Origin: a bacterium 1xD8-48
Lineage (GTDB): Bacteria > Bacillota > Clostridia > Lachnospirales > Lachnospiraceae
Direction: 5' to 3'
DNA: 64,000 nt
NCBI GenBank assembly: GCA_009917455.1
Contig: QZDS01000009.1
Span: 1 to 64,000, forward strand
Below the pieces are notes generated by a model, which saw only the letters and a program-made list of their open reading frames with translations, did not search any database and was not told where the DNA came from. Both the position numbers and the translations under genes were made by a program. Positions 42,119 to 50,282 of this stretch are shown here, one piece after another (position 1 is the stretch's first letter; every line of letters begins with the position of its first letter).

Positions 42119-43054
42119 ATGGAAAAAATAAAAAAGATGTGCGGCTTTCTGTCGTCGAATATTGCGGTGCTGATTATCATATTTTCTGTAATTGCATTTT
42201 TTTATCCGAAGGGATTTTCATGGGCGACCAGCTATACCACATGGTTTCTCGGGGCGGCAATGTTCGGTATGGGACTGACGATTAAAACGGAGGATTTCAA
42301 GGTTGTCTTTACACGGCCAAAGGATTTGTGTATCGGATTTGTGCTTCAATACACCGTCATGCCCCTTACGGCTTTTGCGCTGGCAAAGGCGTTCGGGCTT
42401 TCCGCTGATTTGGCGCTGGGCGTTATTTTGGTGGGGTGCTGTCCGGGCGGAACGGCAAGCAACGTCATTACCTATGTGGCGGACGGCGACGTTCCCCTTT
42501 CCGTGGGTATGACGATTGTGTCAACCATACTCGCTCCGGTATGCACGCCGGTGCTGGTATATCTTCTGGCAGGGTCATGGGTGGAGGTTTCGCTCCTTAC
42601 CATGATGATGTCCGTGGTAAAGGTGGTTCTTCTGCCGGTTCTTCTGGGCATACTGATTTACCGGCTTTTCCCGAAGCAGATAGACGCGGTCCGGGAGCTG
42701 CTTCCGCTGGTGTCGGTGGTCGCCATTGTAATGATTATTTCCGGGATTGTGGGAAGCAATGCGGAGAAAATCGTAACCTGCGGAGCATTGGTGATGGTTG
42801 TGGTGGCAATTCATAACGTGGTAGGCCTGTGCCTTGGAACAGGCGTGGCAAAGCTGCTGAAGCTGGAGGAGAGAAAGGTGACGGCAATCGGGATTGAAGT
42901 GGGTATGCAGAACAGCGGCCTTGCGATTTCCCTTGCCACGGCTAATTTTGCGACAAATCCGCTTGCCACGCTGCCGGGCGCGATTTTTTCCGTGTGGCAT
43001 AATATTTCAGGGAGCGTCTATGCGGGGATTCGCAGGAAGATGATCCGGCATTAG
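42119..43054 (+). CDS. panS: Bile acid:sodium symporter family transporter, PanS-like
   Basis: 311 residues, GGAGG site, about nine or ten membrane segments. It has the BASS-family hallmark GCCPGGTASNVITYVADGDV and a second block IEVGMQNSGLA. Known family members move bile acids, pyruvate or, in PanS, ketopantoate and pantoate. Its place 28 bases after panD makes a pantothenate-precursor role the best guess. The symbol is given from context and family, not from a diagnostic residue. Confidence 0.75.
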   Translation: MEKIKKMCGFLSSNIAVLIIIFSVIAFFYPKGFSWATSYTTWFLGAAMFGMGLTIKTEDFKVVFTRPKDLCIGFVLQYTVMPLTAFALAKAFGLSADLALGVILVGCCPGGTASNVITYVADGDVPLSVGMTIVSTILAPVCTPVLVYLLAGSWVEVSLLTMMMSVVKVVLLPVLLGILIYRLFPKQIDAVRELLPLVSVVAIVMIISGIVGSNAEKIVTCGALVMVVVAIHNVVGLCLGTGVAKLLKLEERKVTAIGIEVGMQNSGLAISLATANFATNPLATLPGAIFSVWHNISGSVYAGIRRKMIRH

Positions 43055-43096
43055 TTGAAAGCCGGTTTCAGGCCTTTGCGGAAAAAGGGAATAAGG

Positions 43097-43125
43097 TTTA
43101 CACTTTGTATCTGATTTGTTATAAT
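43097..43125 (+). promoter_or_regulatory. Sigma-A type promoter
   Basis: TTTACA at 43097-43102 and a consensus TATAAT at 43120-43125 with exactly 17 bases between. It lies 45 bases upstream of the gene at 43170. Confidence 0.7.
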
Positions 43126-43169
43126 AAAATTGTAACGACCGGTTAACAGATATAATAGGCGGTGAAAAT

Positions 43170-43352
43170 ATGGCAGAAAAAGAGATGATGCAAAAAAATA
43201 TTGAAGAATTCGTATTATTGCAAAGCTATATGTTATTAGCTGATAAGGACTCGGAAGTTTATAAAGCTATGAAAGTAAGGTATAATACGTTAAAAGTTAT
43301 ACTTACATCGTCCGGCATTAATCTTACAGATATTGACAGAATAAAAGAGTAA
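43170..43352 (+). CDS. Small hypothetical protein, 60 residues
   Basis: A short helical, Met- and Glu-rich protein with a GGCGG site, an optimal promoter 45 bases upstream and a terminator directly after it, so it is a single-gene transcription unit. No domain, signal peptide or cysteine is visible. The strong promoter suggests it is well expressed. Function unknown. Confidence 0.6.
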   Translation: MAEKEMMQKNIEEFVLLQSYMLLADKDSEVYKAMKVRYNTLKVILTSSGINLTDIDRIKE

Positions 43353-43363
43353 CGGCAAAGCGA

Positions 43364-43407
43364 GAGTGCAAATCCGATTAAAAGTTTAAAGGGATTGCAC
43401 TCTTTTT
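43364..43407 (+). terminator. Intrinsic terminator of the 60-residue gene
   Basis: GAGTGCAATCC-type arms (one bulged A in the 5' arm) pair with GGATTGCACTC around a 16-base loop, followed by TTTTT. Confidence 0.75.
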
Positions 43408-43446
43408 GATTGTTTCAACCCCAATTTTACAGGCGAAGGAGAAATT

Positions 43447-44406
43447 ATGAAAATCGACCGGCTGATAGGCATTTTATCTGTGTTATTGCAGAAAGACAGC
43501 GTTACGGCCCCGTATCTGGCGGAGCAGTTTGAGGTTTCCAGACGGACAATCAACCGCGACATAGAGGACTTGTGCCGGGCGGGAATCCCGATTGTGACAA
43601 GGCAGGGAGCGGGCGGCGGTATTTCTATCATGGAAAATTATAAAATAGAAAGGGCGCTTCTGACCAACGGGGAAATGCAGGATATTCTGGCGGGGCTGCG
43701 CAGCCTTGACAGTATCAACGGAACCAACCGCTATGGTCAGCTGATGGAAAAGCTCTCGGTGGGTTCCTCGGATTTTATGACGGGAAACCAGTCGGTTCTG
43801 ATTGATTTGTCCTCCTGGAACAAGGCGTCTCTGGCGCCGAAAATCGAACTGCTTCGCAGCGCCATTGAGGGCTGCCGGAAGCTGGCGTTCTTTTATTATT
43901 CTCCCTGGGGGGAAAGCGAAAGGGTGATTGAGCCTTATTATCTGATTTTCCGCTGGTCGAACTGGTATGTGTGGGGGTGGTGCGAGCGGCGTGAGGATTT
44001 CAGGCTTTTTAAGCTGAACCGGATGGATGGGCTTAAGATGTCCGGGGAGGCTTTTACCAGAAGAAGCGCCCCGCTGCCGGAATTGAAAAACGAACAGATT
44101 TTTCCCGGAGGGATTCGGGTGAAGGCCCTGTTTGATAAAAGCTGCAAATGGCGGCTGGTGGAGGAATTCGGCCCGGACTGCTTTAAGGAGCAGGAGGACG
44201 GAAGGCTGCTGTTCCATGCAGATTATACCAACAGGGAGGAGCTGGTCACCTGGCTTTTGACTTTTCGGGAGAAGGCGGAGCTTTTAGAGCCTGTGGAATT
44301 ACGGGAGGAAATTTATATGTCTTTGAGGAAAATACTGGAGGTTTACGGGAACGGAAACGGTTCTGGTTCGGAAATGGTCAGTTTACGAAACGTGACACAC
44401 CATTGA
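43447..44406 (+). CDS. YafY-type transcriptional regulator with WYL domain
   Basis: 319 residues, GAAGGAG site. N-terminal winged helix of the HTH_11 kind (VTAPYLAEQFEVSRRTINRDIEDLCRAG, then IVTRQGAGGGISI), a WYL ligand-binding domain at about 135-215 (AFFYYSPWGESERVIEPYYL, RWSNWYVWGWCERR), and a WCX-type C-terminus. WYL regulators sense nucleic-acid or metabolite ligands; some are defence regulators, many are not. It is followed by a GyrI-like gene with which these regulators often occur. Confidence 0.88.
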   Translation: MKIDRLIGILSVLLQKDSVTAPYLAEQFEVSRRTINRDIEDLCRAGIPIVTRQGAGGGISIMENYKIERALLTNGEMQDILAGLRSLDSINGTNRYGQLMEKLSVGSSDFMTGNQSVLIDLSSWNKASLAPKIELLRSAIEGCRKLAFFYYSPWGESERVIEPYYLIFRWSNWYVWGWCERREDFRLFKLNRMDGLKMSGEAFTRRSAPLPELKNEQIFPGGIRVKALFDKSCKWRLVEEFGPDCFKEQEDGRLLFHADYTNREELVTWLLTFREKAELLEPVELREEIYMSLRKILEVYGNGNGSGSEMVSLRNVTHH

Positions 44407-44466
44407 CATGTTTTATATGATAAACTCTATCTGTAAAACAAATAAATAAGGAAGGAGTAACAAGAA

Positions 44467-45105
44467 ATGCCCTTTGATTACAAGAAAGAATACAAAGAAT
44501 TTTATCTGCCTCCGAAAAAGCCCCATATCATAGAGATTCCCGCCATGAACTATGTTGCGGTCAGGGGGAAGGGCGACCCCAACGAGCCGGAGGGGGAATA
44601 CAAGGCGGCGATAGGGCTGCTTTATGGAATCGCGTTCACCGTCAAGATGAGTTATAAGGGAAGCCACAAAATCGACGGCTATTTTTCTTATGTGGTTCCG
44701 CCCCTTGAAGGCCTGTGGTGGCAGAAGGGCTGCCGGGAGATTGATTATTCCCGTAAGGAAAACTTCGAGTGGATTTCCATGATTCGCCTGCCGGAGTTTG
44801 TGACAGGGGAGGAATTTGAATGGGCTGTCCGTGAGGCGGAGCAGAAGAAAGGCGGCGATTTTTCCAAAGCGGAATTTTTTACTTACCATGAGGGGCTCTG
44901 CGTACAGTGTATGCATATCGGAAGCTACGATAAGGAACCTGACACCATCAGGGGGATGGACGAATATGCGGCGGAAAACGGCTATGCCGGCGATATTTCC
45001 GGGAGCCGCTTTCACCATGAGATTTATTTAAGCGACCCCAGGAGGGCGGCGGAAGAAAAGCTGCGCACGGTTATCAGGCATCCGGTCAGGAAAATCGGAA
45101 ACTGA
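44467..45105 (+). CDS. GyrI-like small-molecule-binding domain protein
   Basis: 212 residues with GGAAGGAG. Single SHV/GyrI-like domain with the typical opening PAMNYVAVRGKGDPN and the later GLWW and SKAEFFTYHEG segments. The family binds amphipathic small molecules and includes hydrolases. It sits 60 bases after the WYL regulator and probably forms a ligand-response pair with it. No DNA-binding domain is attached. Ligand unknown. Confidence 0.75.
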   Translation: MPFDYKKEYKEFYLPPKKPHIIEIPAMNYVAVRGKGDPNEPEGEYKAAIGLLYGIAFTVKMSYKGSHKIDGYFSYVVPPLEGLWWQKGCREIDYSRKENFEWISMIRLPEFVTGEEFEWAVREAEQKKGGDFSKAEFFTYHEGLCVQCMHIGSYDKEPDTIRGMDEYAAENGYAGDISGSRFHHEIYLSDPRRAAEEKLRTVIRHPVRKIGN

Positions 45106-45195
45106 AATATCTTTCCTTGCTATTTTCGGCTTTGCAGTTCATAATGAATAAAAAATGAACCAACAGACGGAAGAAATGTGTGAGGTAGGTGCCTT

Positions 45196-45852
45196 ATGAA
45201 AACAGAACGGATTGCCTGCGGAATGGCAAACGCGTATCTGCTGCACGGTGACGGCGGCAGTATTCTGATAGATACGGGAGCGGAAAAGTATAGGGAGAAG
45301 GTCGCAAAGGCCTGTCAAAATGCCGGTGTGAGGCTGATTTTGCTGACACACGGGCATTTTGACCATTGCCAGAGCGCGGCATACCTGACCCGCAGGCTAA
45401 AGTGCAGTATAGGGATTGCCGGGGAGGATGCGGCCTTGCTTGAAAGGAACGAAAAGCGTAAGGTATACGGCAAAGGAATATGGGGCAGATTTTATGCAGA
45501 CGCTTCCAACCGGAATATTGAGCAAAATGAGATTGAAGCAGTTACGCCGGACGTAATTTTAGAGGACGGAATGTCCCTTGGGGAATATGGCGTTGACGCA
45601 AAGACAGTAAAGCTGCCCGGCCATACCGCCGGAAGCGTGGGAGTACTGTGCGATACGGGGGAACTGTTTGTGGGGGACGCCATGCAGAATATCCTTTTCC
45701 CGTCTGCCGCATGGTGCTATGAGGATTATGAAAAGGCTAAGGAGAGCGCGGCGATTGTACGGAGCATGAATGCCGGAAAAATCTTTTTCGGGCACGGGAG
45801 GGTGTGGAATCCCGTGCAGGGCAATGCAAATATGAAGAATTCCGGGGGTTGA
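45196..45852 (+). CDS. Metallo-beta-lactamase-fold hydrolase (glyoxalase II-like)
   Basis: 218 residues with GAGGTAGG. The zinc motif THGHFDHCQS is intact near residue 51-60, followed by the second-shell LPGHTAGSVGV His and the Asp in FVGDAMQNI and a last HGR block. Small single-domain members hydrolyse thioesters, lactones or similar metabolites. It ends 4 bases before the truncated receiver gene of the agr remnant, but no functional link is evident, unless it is a lactonase acting on signals. Confidence 0.82.
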   Translation: MKTERIACGMANAYLLHGDGGSILIDTGAEKYREKVAKACQNAGVRLILLTHGHFDHCQSAAYLTRRLKCSIGIAGEDAALLERNEKRKVYGKGIWGRFYADASNRNIEQNEIEAVTPDVILEDGMSLGEYGVDAKTVKLPGHTAGSVGVLCDTGELFVGDAMQNILFPSAAWCYEDYEKAKESAAIVRSMNAGKIFFGHGRVWNPVQGNANMKNSGG

Positions 45853-45856
45853 GGAG

Positions 45857-46120
45857 ATGCTTAAAATCGCCATATGTGATGACGAAGGCTATTTCAGAAA
45901 ATTTATCAGAGAAATTTTAACCGGCTATATAGAACGGAACGGGGGAATATATGAAATTGACGAATTTGCGTCGGGAAAAGAGTTTGTTGACCTTGGGATA
46001 GAGCTTATCGGATATAAAATTGTTTTTCTGGATATCAATATGGACGACATGGACGGAATGGAGGCGGCGCAGAAAATCCGGGAAGTCAGCAACGATATGA
46101 ATTTTACTTTTCGGTTGTGA
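45857..46120 (+). pseudogene. Truncated LytTR-type response regulator (receiver only)
   Basis: 87 codons. The first 80 residues are a normal AgrA/LytR receiver: ICDDEGYFRKFIREIL, phospho-acceptor in FLDINMDDMDGMEAAQKI. Just after VSNDMNFTF the reading ends in a stop, without the Lys region of the receiver or any LytTR DNA-binding domain. No remaining piece is found before agrB at 46381. It was probably the regulator of the adjoining agr genes and is now broken. Confidence 0.65.
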
Positions 46121-46224
46121 TACCGTGCATTGTAAATGATAACTGATTGCGTAAGTAGATGGAAAGAAAAAAATCGATATGCCATATATTATTAAAAATA
46201 TGTGATAAATGTAATGATATTGTT

Positions 46225-46325
46225 TTAATGGAAACGGACAGTTCGCGAAGCGTACTGTCCGTTATCTTATGCCACAAAAGCTTCTGACAGGTCATTTTCT
46301 GCAATAAGAGGTCATTTTCTGCAAT
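46225..46325 (+). promoter_or_regulatory. Hairpin and 20-bp-spaced direct repeats upstream of agrB
   Basis: ACGGACAGT and ACTGTCCGT (about 46233-46261) form a 9-bp stem. AGGTCATTTTCTGCAAT then occurs twice (46289-46305 and 46309-46325), one helical-turn pair apart at 20 bases. LytTR regulators bind pairs of direct repeats about two turns apart, so this is a candidate control site for agrBD. The match to a known LytTR consensus was not established. Confidence 0.45.
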
Positions 46326-46380
46326 GGGTATTGATTTTGATTCGGTTGAAATTATACTGAATTCAACAGGAGAGAGAAAC

Positions 46381-46974
46381 GTGATTGAGAAAATGGTAAC
46401 AGATTTGGTAAGTCAGATGGAAGAAGAAAAACTGATAGATAATAGTATTAGAGAATACTATGTTTATGCTTTGGTATCATGGGTAGAAAGCTTTCTTACA
46501 GTTGGAACAATTATTGTAATCAGTATGGCTGTCAGGAAATTTTTCCCGACTTTGCTTTTTTTGATTTTTTTCCTTACATTGAGACAAAGAACCGGAGGTT
46601 ATCACTTAAACAGATTTTATCAGTGTTATTTAGCCACCATAATTTCCTATTTACTTATATTGTGGGTAGATACAGGTTGGGCAAATCATATTCAAATACT
46701 GTTTGGCGGATTGGCGTTATCGGTAATTTTTATTGAAATAGTGGGTACAGTAAACCATCCCAATATGAAGATGAATCCAGAAGAACTTATGGAATCTAAA
46801 AAGGCGGCAAGAATTATAGGTTTATTGGAAGGAAGTATAATCTGCAGTTGTATTTTATTGGGAGTGGACAGAATTTTTATAAGTTATATGGCAATAGCTG
46901 TTATATTGTGTGCAGCTTTGCTGTGTATAGCCAAAATAAGAAAACAGGAGGTGAAAGAGGATGAAAAAAATTAA
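46381..46974 (+). CDS. agrB: AgrB-like accessory gene regulator peptidase
   Basis: 197 residues from a GTG eight bases after AGGAGA; longer in-frame starts have no site. AgrB is a membrane cysteine endopeptidase that cuts and cyclises the AgrD peptide. The catalytic pair is present with standard spacing: His75 and Cys82 in RTGGYHLNRFYQCY, followed by four to five membrane segments. The next gene, starting 14 bases before its stop, encodes the AgrD-type peptide. No AgrC receptor gene is next to it. Confidence 0.9.
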   Translation: MIEKMVTDLVSQMEEEKLIDNSIREYYVYALVSWVESFLTVGTIIVISMAVRKFFPTLLFLIFFLTLRQRTGGYHLNRFYQCYLATIISYLLILWVDTGWANHIQILFGGLALSVIFIEIVGTVNHPNMKMNPEELMESKKAARIIGLLEGSIICSCILLGVDRIFISYMAIAVILCAALLCIAKIRKQEVKEDEKN

Positions 46975-47092
46975 CAGGACTGTGCTGAAGCTTGTAGAGC
47001 ATATGGCAAGAAATGAGAAGGCAAGAATGGATAGGTTTCCACCTTCTTGCACAGGAATATGGCATCAGCCGAAAAGACCAATACGAAAGTAA
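46961..47092 (+). CDS. agrD: AgrD-like cyclic autoinducer peptide precursor
   Basis: 43 residues with an AGGAGG site, overlapping the end of agrB by 14 bases. The N-terminal half is an amphipathic helix (KKINRTVLKLVEHMARNEKA), the middle is RFPPSC with the single Cys30, and the tail is TGIWHQPKRPIRK with a Pro and basic residues. This is the leader-core-recognition tail layout of AgrD. By the Cys-plus-four rule the expected thiolactone ring is C-T-G-I-W; the N-terminal extension of the mature peptide cannot be predicted. Confidence 0.85.
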   Translation: MKKINRTVLKLVEHMARNEKARMDRFPPSCTGIWHQPKRPIRK

Positions 47093-47138
47093 AAAGTGGA
47101 ATCGGAAAGAAGTATTAAAAGAAAGGTTAAACTCATTT

Positions 47139-47573
47139 ATGAAACATTTTAATTTTTCAAAAAAATCTATTGTTTTATTAAGTGCTTTCCTCGGTGCTAT
47201 TATTCTGAGTTTCACATTTTATCTTGGTGTAAGTAGTGGTATTAAAAATGCCGAGAGAGGGAGGAATATAACATATGTTAACCCGACTTCTTTAGAGAGA
47301 CAAAAGTATGAGAGTGAAATGAAATTAAAAGAAGAACTATTGGATTTTGACGAAAATATCGTTGATGTTTCAATATATCTGGGGACTTCGGACGGTGAAA
47401 TCACCAGTGCAGGCATATTTATTGAAAGCTGTGAGGAAGTTACAAATGAGGATGAGTTAAAGCTTCTGGTATCAGAAAGTCTCAACCTTGATATGGAGAA
47501 TATCGATATGCTATCCATAGATGTTGAAACATATACTTCTGGGAAAAGGGAAAGGAGGGATTTTGATGAATAG
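47139..47573 (+). CDS. Unknown membrane-anchored protein of the agr locus
   Basis: 144 residues from the ATG at 47139; the ribosome site (AAAGG, 13 bases away) is poor, and the frame is open further up through agrD, so the start is uncertain. One membrane segment at about 9-33 (SIVLLSAFLGAIILSFTFYLG) is followed by an acidic extracellular part of about 110 residues, shaped as alternating strands and helices, with one Cys. No family recognised. Its position 46 bases after agrD suggests a link with signal sensing, export or the response. Confidence 0.55.
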   Translation: MKHFNFSKKSIVLLSAFLGAIILSFTFYLGVSSGIKNAERGRNITYVNPTSLERQKYESEMKLKEELLDFDENIVDVSIYLGTSDGEITSAGIFIESCEEVTNEDELKLLVSESLNLDMENIDMLSIDVETYTSGKRERRDFDE

Positions 47574-47627
47574 ATAGAATTTAGTGGATAACGAATTTTC
47601 GTAAATTAATAAAAGATATAATTATTT

Positions 47628-48038
47628 TTGATTATGTGTTTATCTGTTGTTCCCTCAACGGCTGTTTTTGCAGAAACAGGCGAACCTGAAACGGAAGTGG
47701 GTACACAAAGTGATACAGACCAGATTCCATATGTTGATGATATTGATGAGTATTTGGAACAATTGAATGCCGGATTGATTTCTCCCAGTCAAAATACAGT
47801 AATAACAACCTATGAATCTACGATTACCCCTTTTGAGTTGGACGAGCCATCAAAAAGCTGTAGTAATATTTTTGGGCATAAGTGGAGCGGTTGGGGCGCT
47901 TGGGAGGAATTTGAAAGAATTCATTATCCATCTGGGACTTGTCTGTCCAGAATAAAAAGATGGCGCTTCTGTGAAAGAACTCATTGTGGTGCGACCCAAA
48001 CAGAAACAGATAGGGCATGGGTTTCCTGCTCACACTAA
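47628..48038 (+). CDS. Secreted Cys/Trp-rich protein, N-terminus possibly frameshifted
   Basis: 136 codons from a TTG, with no ribosome site. The frame opens inside what looks like a signal peptide (IMCLSVVPSTAVFAETG). In another frame just upstream are codons for a basic RKLIKDIIIF stretch, so one lost T in the run near 47625 would explain the break. The C-terminus has HKWSGWGAWEE, then C...RIKRWRFC...HC and a final SCSH, a pattern like surface repeats with one W-x-x-W and four to six Cys/His. Possible pseudogene; function unknown. Confidence 0.45.
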   Translation: MIMCLSVVPSTAVFAETGEPETEVGTQSDTDQIPYVDDIDEYLEQLNAGLISPSQNTVITTYESTITPFELDEPSKSCSNIFGHKWSGWGAWEEFERIHYPSGTCLSRIKRWRFCERTHCGATQTETDRAWVSCSH

Positions 48039-48247
48039 AATGATTAGTTTATGAGACATTTTTAAGATGCTTGGATATTTTGAAAACTTTTAACTGGTTT
48101 CTTTGCCATAGTAAATTCAGATATTCTTTGCGGAAGACTTCTTTTAAATCCAGAAAATGTGGTGTAAACTTAAAGGAAAGCTATCGAAATAAACAGTATA
48201 ATAGACATAAATTTCACCAGATAACAGGACAGAGAGAGGAGAAAAAC

Positions 48248-49055
48248 ATGGCAATCAGCGGAATCGGAAACAGTTGTACCTACATCTACAATTCACAGAC
48301 CGGAAAGCTGTCATCAAAAGACGGAACAAAAGATGCCTTTGTGGACTATTTTAATGGAGACCGGTCGGACGAAACAAGAAGCCAGTTAAACGGATTTGAT
48401 GCATGACGAAAAGAGGATATAATAAGCATGGTTGAGGTTCTTAACAAGGTTTTCAATGATGCTAACGGCTGTGAATATGAGATATCGGACGAGATTGTTG
48501 ATGCAGTAACCGCAACTTATTCGGTAAACGGAAAAAAGGTTTTTACCTCTTATAAAGCTGTGGTCTATACTTACGAGGAACTCAGGGGGATTAAATTCCA
48601 CAGGTCCCTATAAGACCCGCCAGTCAAAAGGCTATAACCCGGAGGATAACAGTATTAACATTGCGGTAGGGGATGTAATCAATCTCGGGAACGGCTACAG
48701 GATGACCATGATGGAGGACAGCATTTACGGCGAAGGCTATGGGCGGGAGAACGTCGAAGACGATAAAAAAATGAACCAGTTGGTTTATGGCTTAAACGCC
48801 TTAATCCGTTTTGCAGACCAGCAATGGTTTTCCAGCCTGATAGATAAGGAAAGCACTCCTATGCTGTTGGAACTTCTAAGGGAGCTGGGGGTGGATACCA
48901 GCAAAGAATTTACCATTAATTAGACAAAATGCGAAGTGGTGAACGGAAGGATAAACGAAGCGGGAAATCATTTTGTTGTACCAAATTCCATTTTTAACAA
49001 GGCGGCGAAACGGTATGAGGAGCTGATGTATCAGCCGCTTTCCAACCGTAAATAA
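48248..49055 (+). pseudogene. Decayed gene: one protein interrupted by TGA, a frameshift and TAG
   Basis: Pieces read in order: MAISGIGNSCTYIYNSQTG to LNGFDA, then TGA at 48404; in the same frame VEVLNKVFNDANGCEYEISDE to EELRGIKF; after a +1 shift near 48590 TGPYKTRQSKGYNPEDNSIN to DTSKEFTIN; TAG at 48921; then TKCEVVNGRINEAGN to QPLSNRK and TAA at 49053. Each piece continues the sense of the previous one, and the ribosome site GAGAGGAG exists only for the first. The intact product would be about 265 residues. It opens with MAISGIGN, a start seen in a Lachnospiraceae family of unknown role. Confidence 0.7.
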
Positions 49056-49262
49056 ATTGACATTTGCCTGTAATCTGCAGTCCGGGAATCTGTTTTCAGG
49101 TTTCCGGACTTGATTTATGGCATCTTTTCCGGTTCCCTGTTAATTTTCACAGCCGGATAAACCGGTATTCCCCTTAATTCAACATAAATATTGAGAACAT
49201 ATTCACATGCAGACCGCCTGTATGTTATGATATCGGTATTAACTCGCAAGGAGCAAATGAAG

Positions 49263-49991
49263 ATGAAGCATAAAGACCATTATAATGACGACTATATTTT
49301 CAGTTTTTCCCAAAAGATACATTCAGTGATGCCGGACTTTGATGACAAAGCCTTCTGCCACGCCTTAACCGGCAGGCTGGACGACAAGGAATTATTTGCA
49401 AGGCTTGACTGTATTGTGGACGCCATGCAGGAAAACATGACGGATGATTATTCAAAGAATATCCGGGCATTTTTTGATATGCTGGGACCTGAACTGGAAA
49501 AGCCGGAAGGGATGTTCAATTTGGGGTGGTGGCTATGGCCTGTGGGCAGATATGTTGAACGGCACGGAAATGAGGACTGGGTCTTATCGCTTTCATTTTT
49601 AAAAGAATTGACGAAAAGATTTACCGGAGAATATGCTGTCCGTCCCTTACTGCGGGAGCACCCGAAGGAAGTAATGGACGAACTGATAAAATGGACGTCT
49701 GATAAAAATGTTCATGTCAGGCGGCTTGCAAGTGAAGGCGTCAGAATCCGGTTGCCCTGGTCGCAGAAATTATATGTTGCGCTGGATGAATTTGAAAGAT
49801 ATACAACTATTCTTACCAACTTAAAAGACGACCCGGAAAAATTTGTCCGGAAAAGCGTGGGGAATAACCTCAACGACCTGTATAAGGATGCCCCTGAGAA
49901 GGCGGATTTTATAATTGCACAATGGGAGAAATCGGGGAATAGTAAGGCTCAGGATTGGATTATCAGGCATGGAAAAAGAAATCAGAAATAA
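49263..49991 (+). CDS. DNA alkylation repair-like (AlkD/HEAT-repeat) protein
   Basis: 242 residues. The ATG at 49263 is nine bases after AAGGAG; the ATG six bases earlier is too close. It is all-helical, made of HEAT-like repeats: TKRFTGEYAVRPLLREHP, WTSDKNVHVRRLASEGVRIRLPW, and DDPEKFVRKSVGNNLNDLYKD. This is the pattern of the AlkC/AlkD DNA-glycosylase-like families that excise alkylated bases. The N-terminal 90 residues are more divergent. Enzyme activity is inferred from the family only. Confidence 0.75.
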   Translation: MKHKDHYNDDYIFSFSQKIHSVMPDFDDKAFCHALTGRLDDKELFARLDCIVDAMQENMTDDYSKNIRAFFDMLGPELEKPEGMFNLGWWLWPVGRYVERHGNEDWVLSLSFLKELTKRFTGEYAVRPLLREHPKEVMDELIKWTSDKNVHVRRLASEGVRIRLPWSQKLYVALDEFERYTTILTNLKDDPEKFVRKSVGNNLNDLYKDAPEKADFIIAQWEKSGNSKAQDWIIRHGKRNQK

Positions 49992-50282
49992 GCGGCGTCC
50001 GTCTTTGGGAGAAGAAACCGACAGAGAATGATTTTCAATAAAACGAAAAATTAAATGGAACATTCAGTATTTTTTTGATATAATTGTGGAAAGAAAAGAT
50101 TTAACAATATGGCAATTTTATTAGTAAGAAAGCATAGCTTTTGAAAGCTGAAAGCTGACCGGACAGTAACGGAACCGGAACGGGGGAAATATGGAAAACC
50201 GCACAAAAAAGAAATTGTCGGCGATGAGGAAAATGCCCAAAATACATGGTTATGCAGATGAGGAAAGCGGGGCGGTTGTATT
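49992..50282. other. Gap with promoter-like sequence and a tiny frame
   Basis: TATAAT occurs near 50078 after a run of T. A 34-residue frame at 50191-50295 follows GGGGGAAAT, is basic and overlaps the next gene by 13 bases; it might be a leader peptide but has no other support. Confidence 0.3.

Noticed and set aside
45196..45852. Quorum-quenching lactonase next to agr
   Set aside because: The metallo-beta-lactamase fold is generic; the AgrD product would be a thiolactone peptide and nothing in the sequence shows that specificity.
48404..48406. Recoded TGA (selenocysteine or readthrough) in the split gene
   Set aside because: A frameshift and a TAG follow in the same gene, so simple decay explains all three; no SECIS-like hairpin directly after the TGA was noticed.
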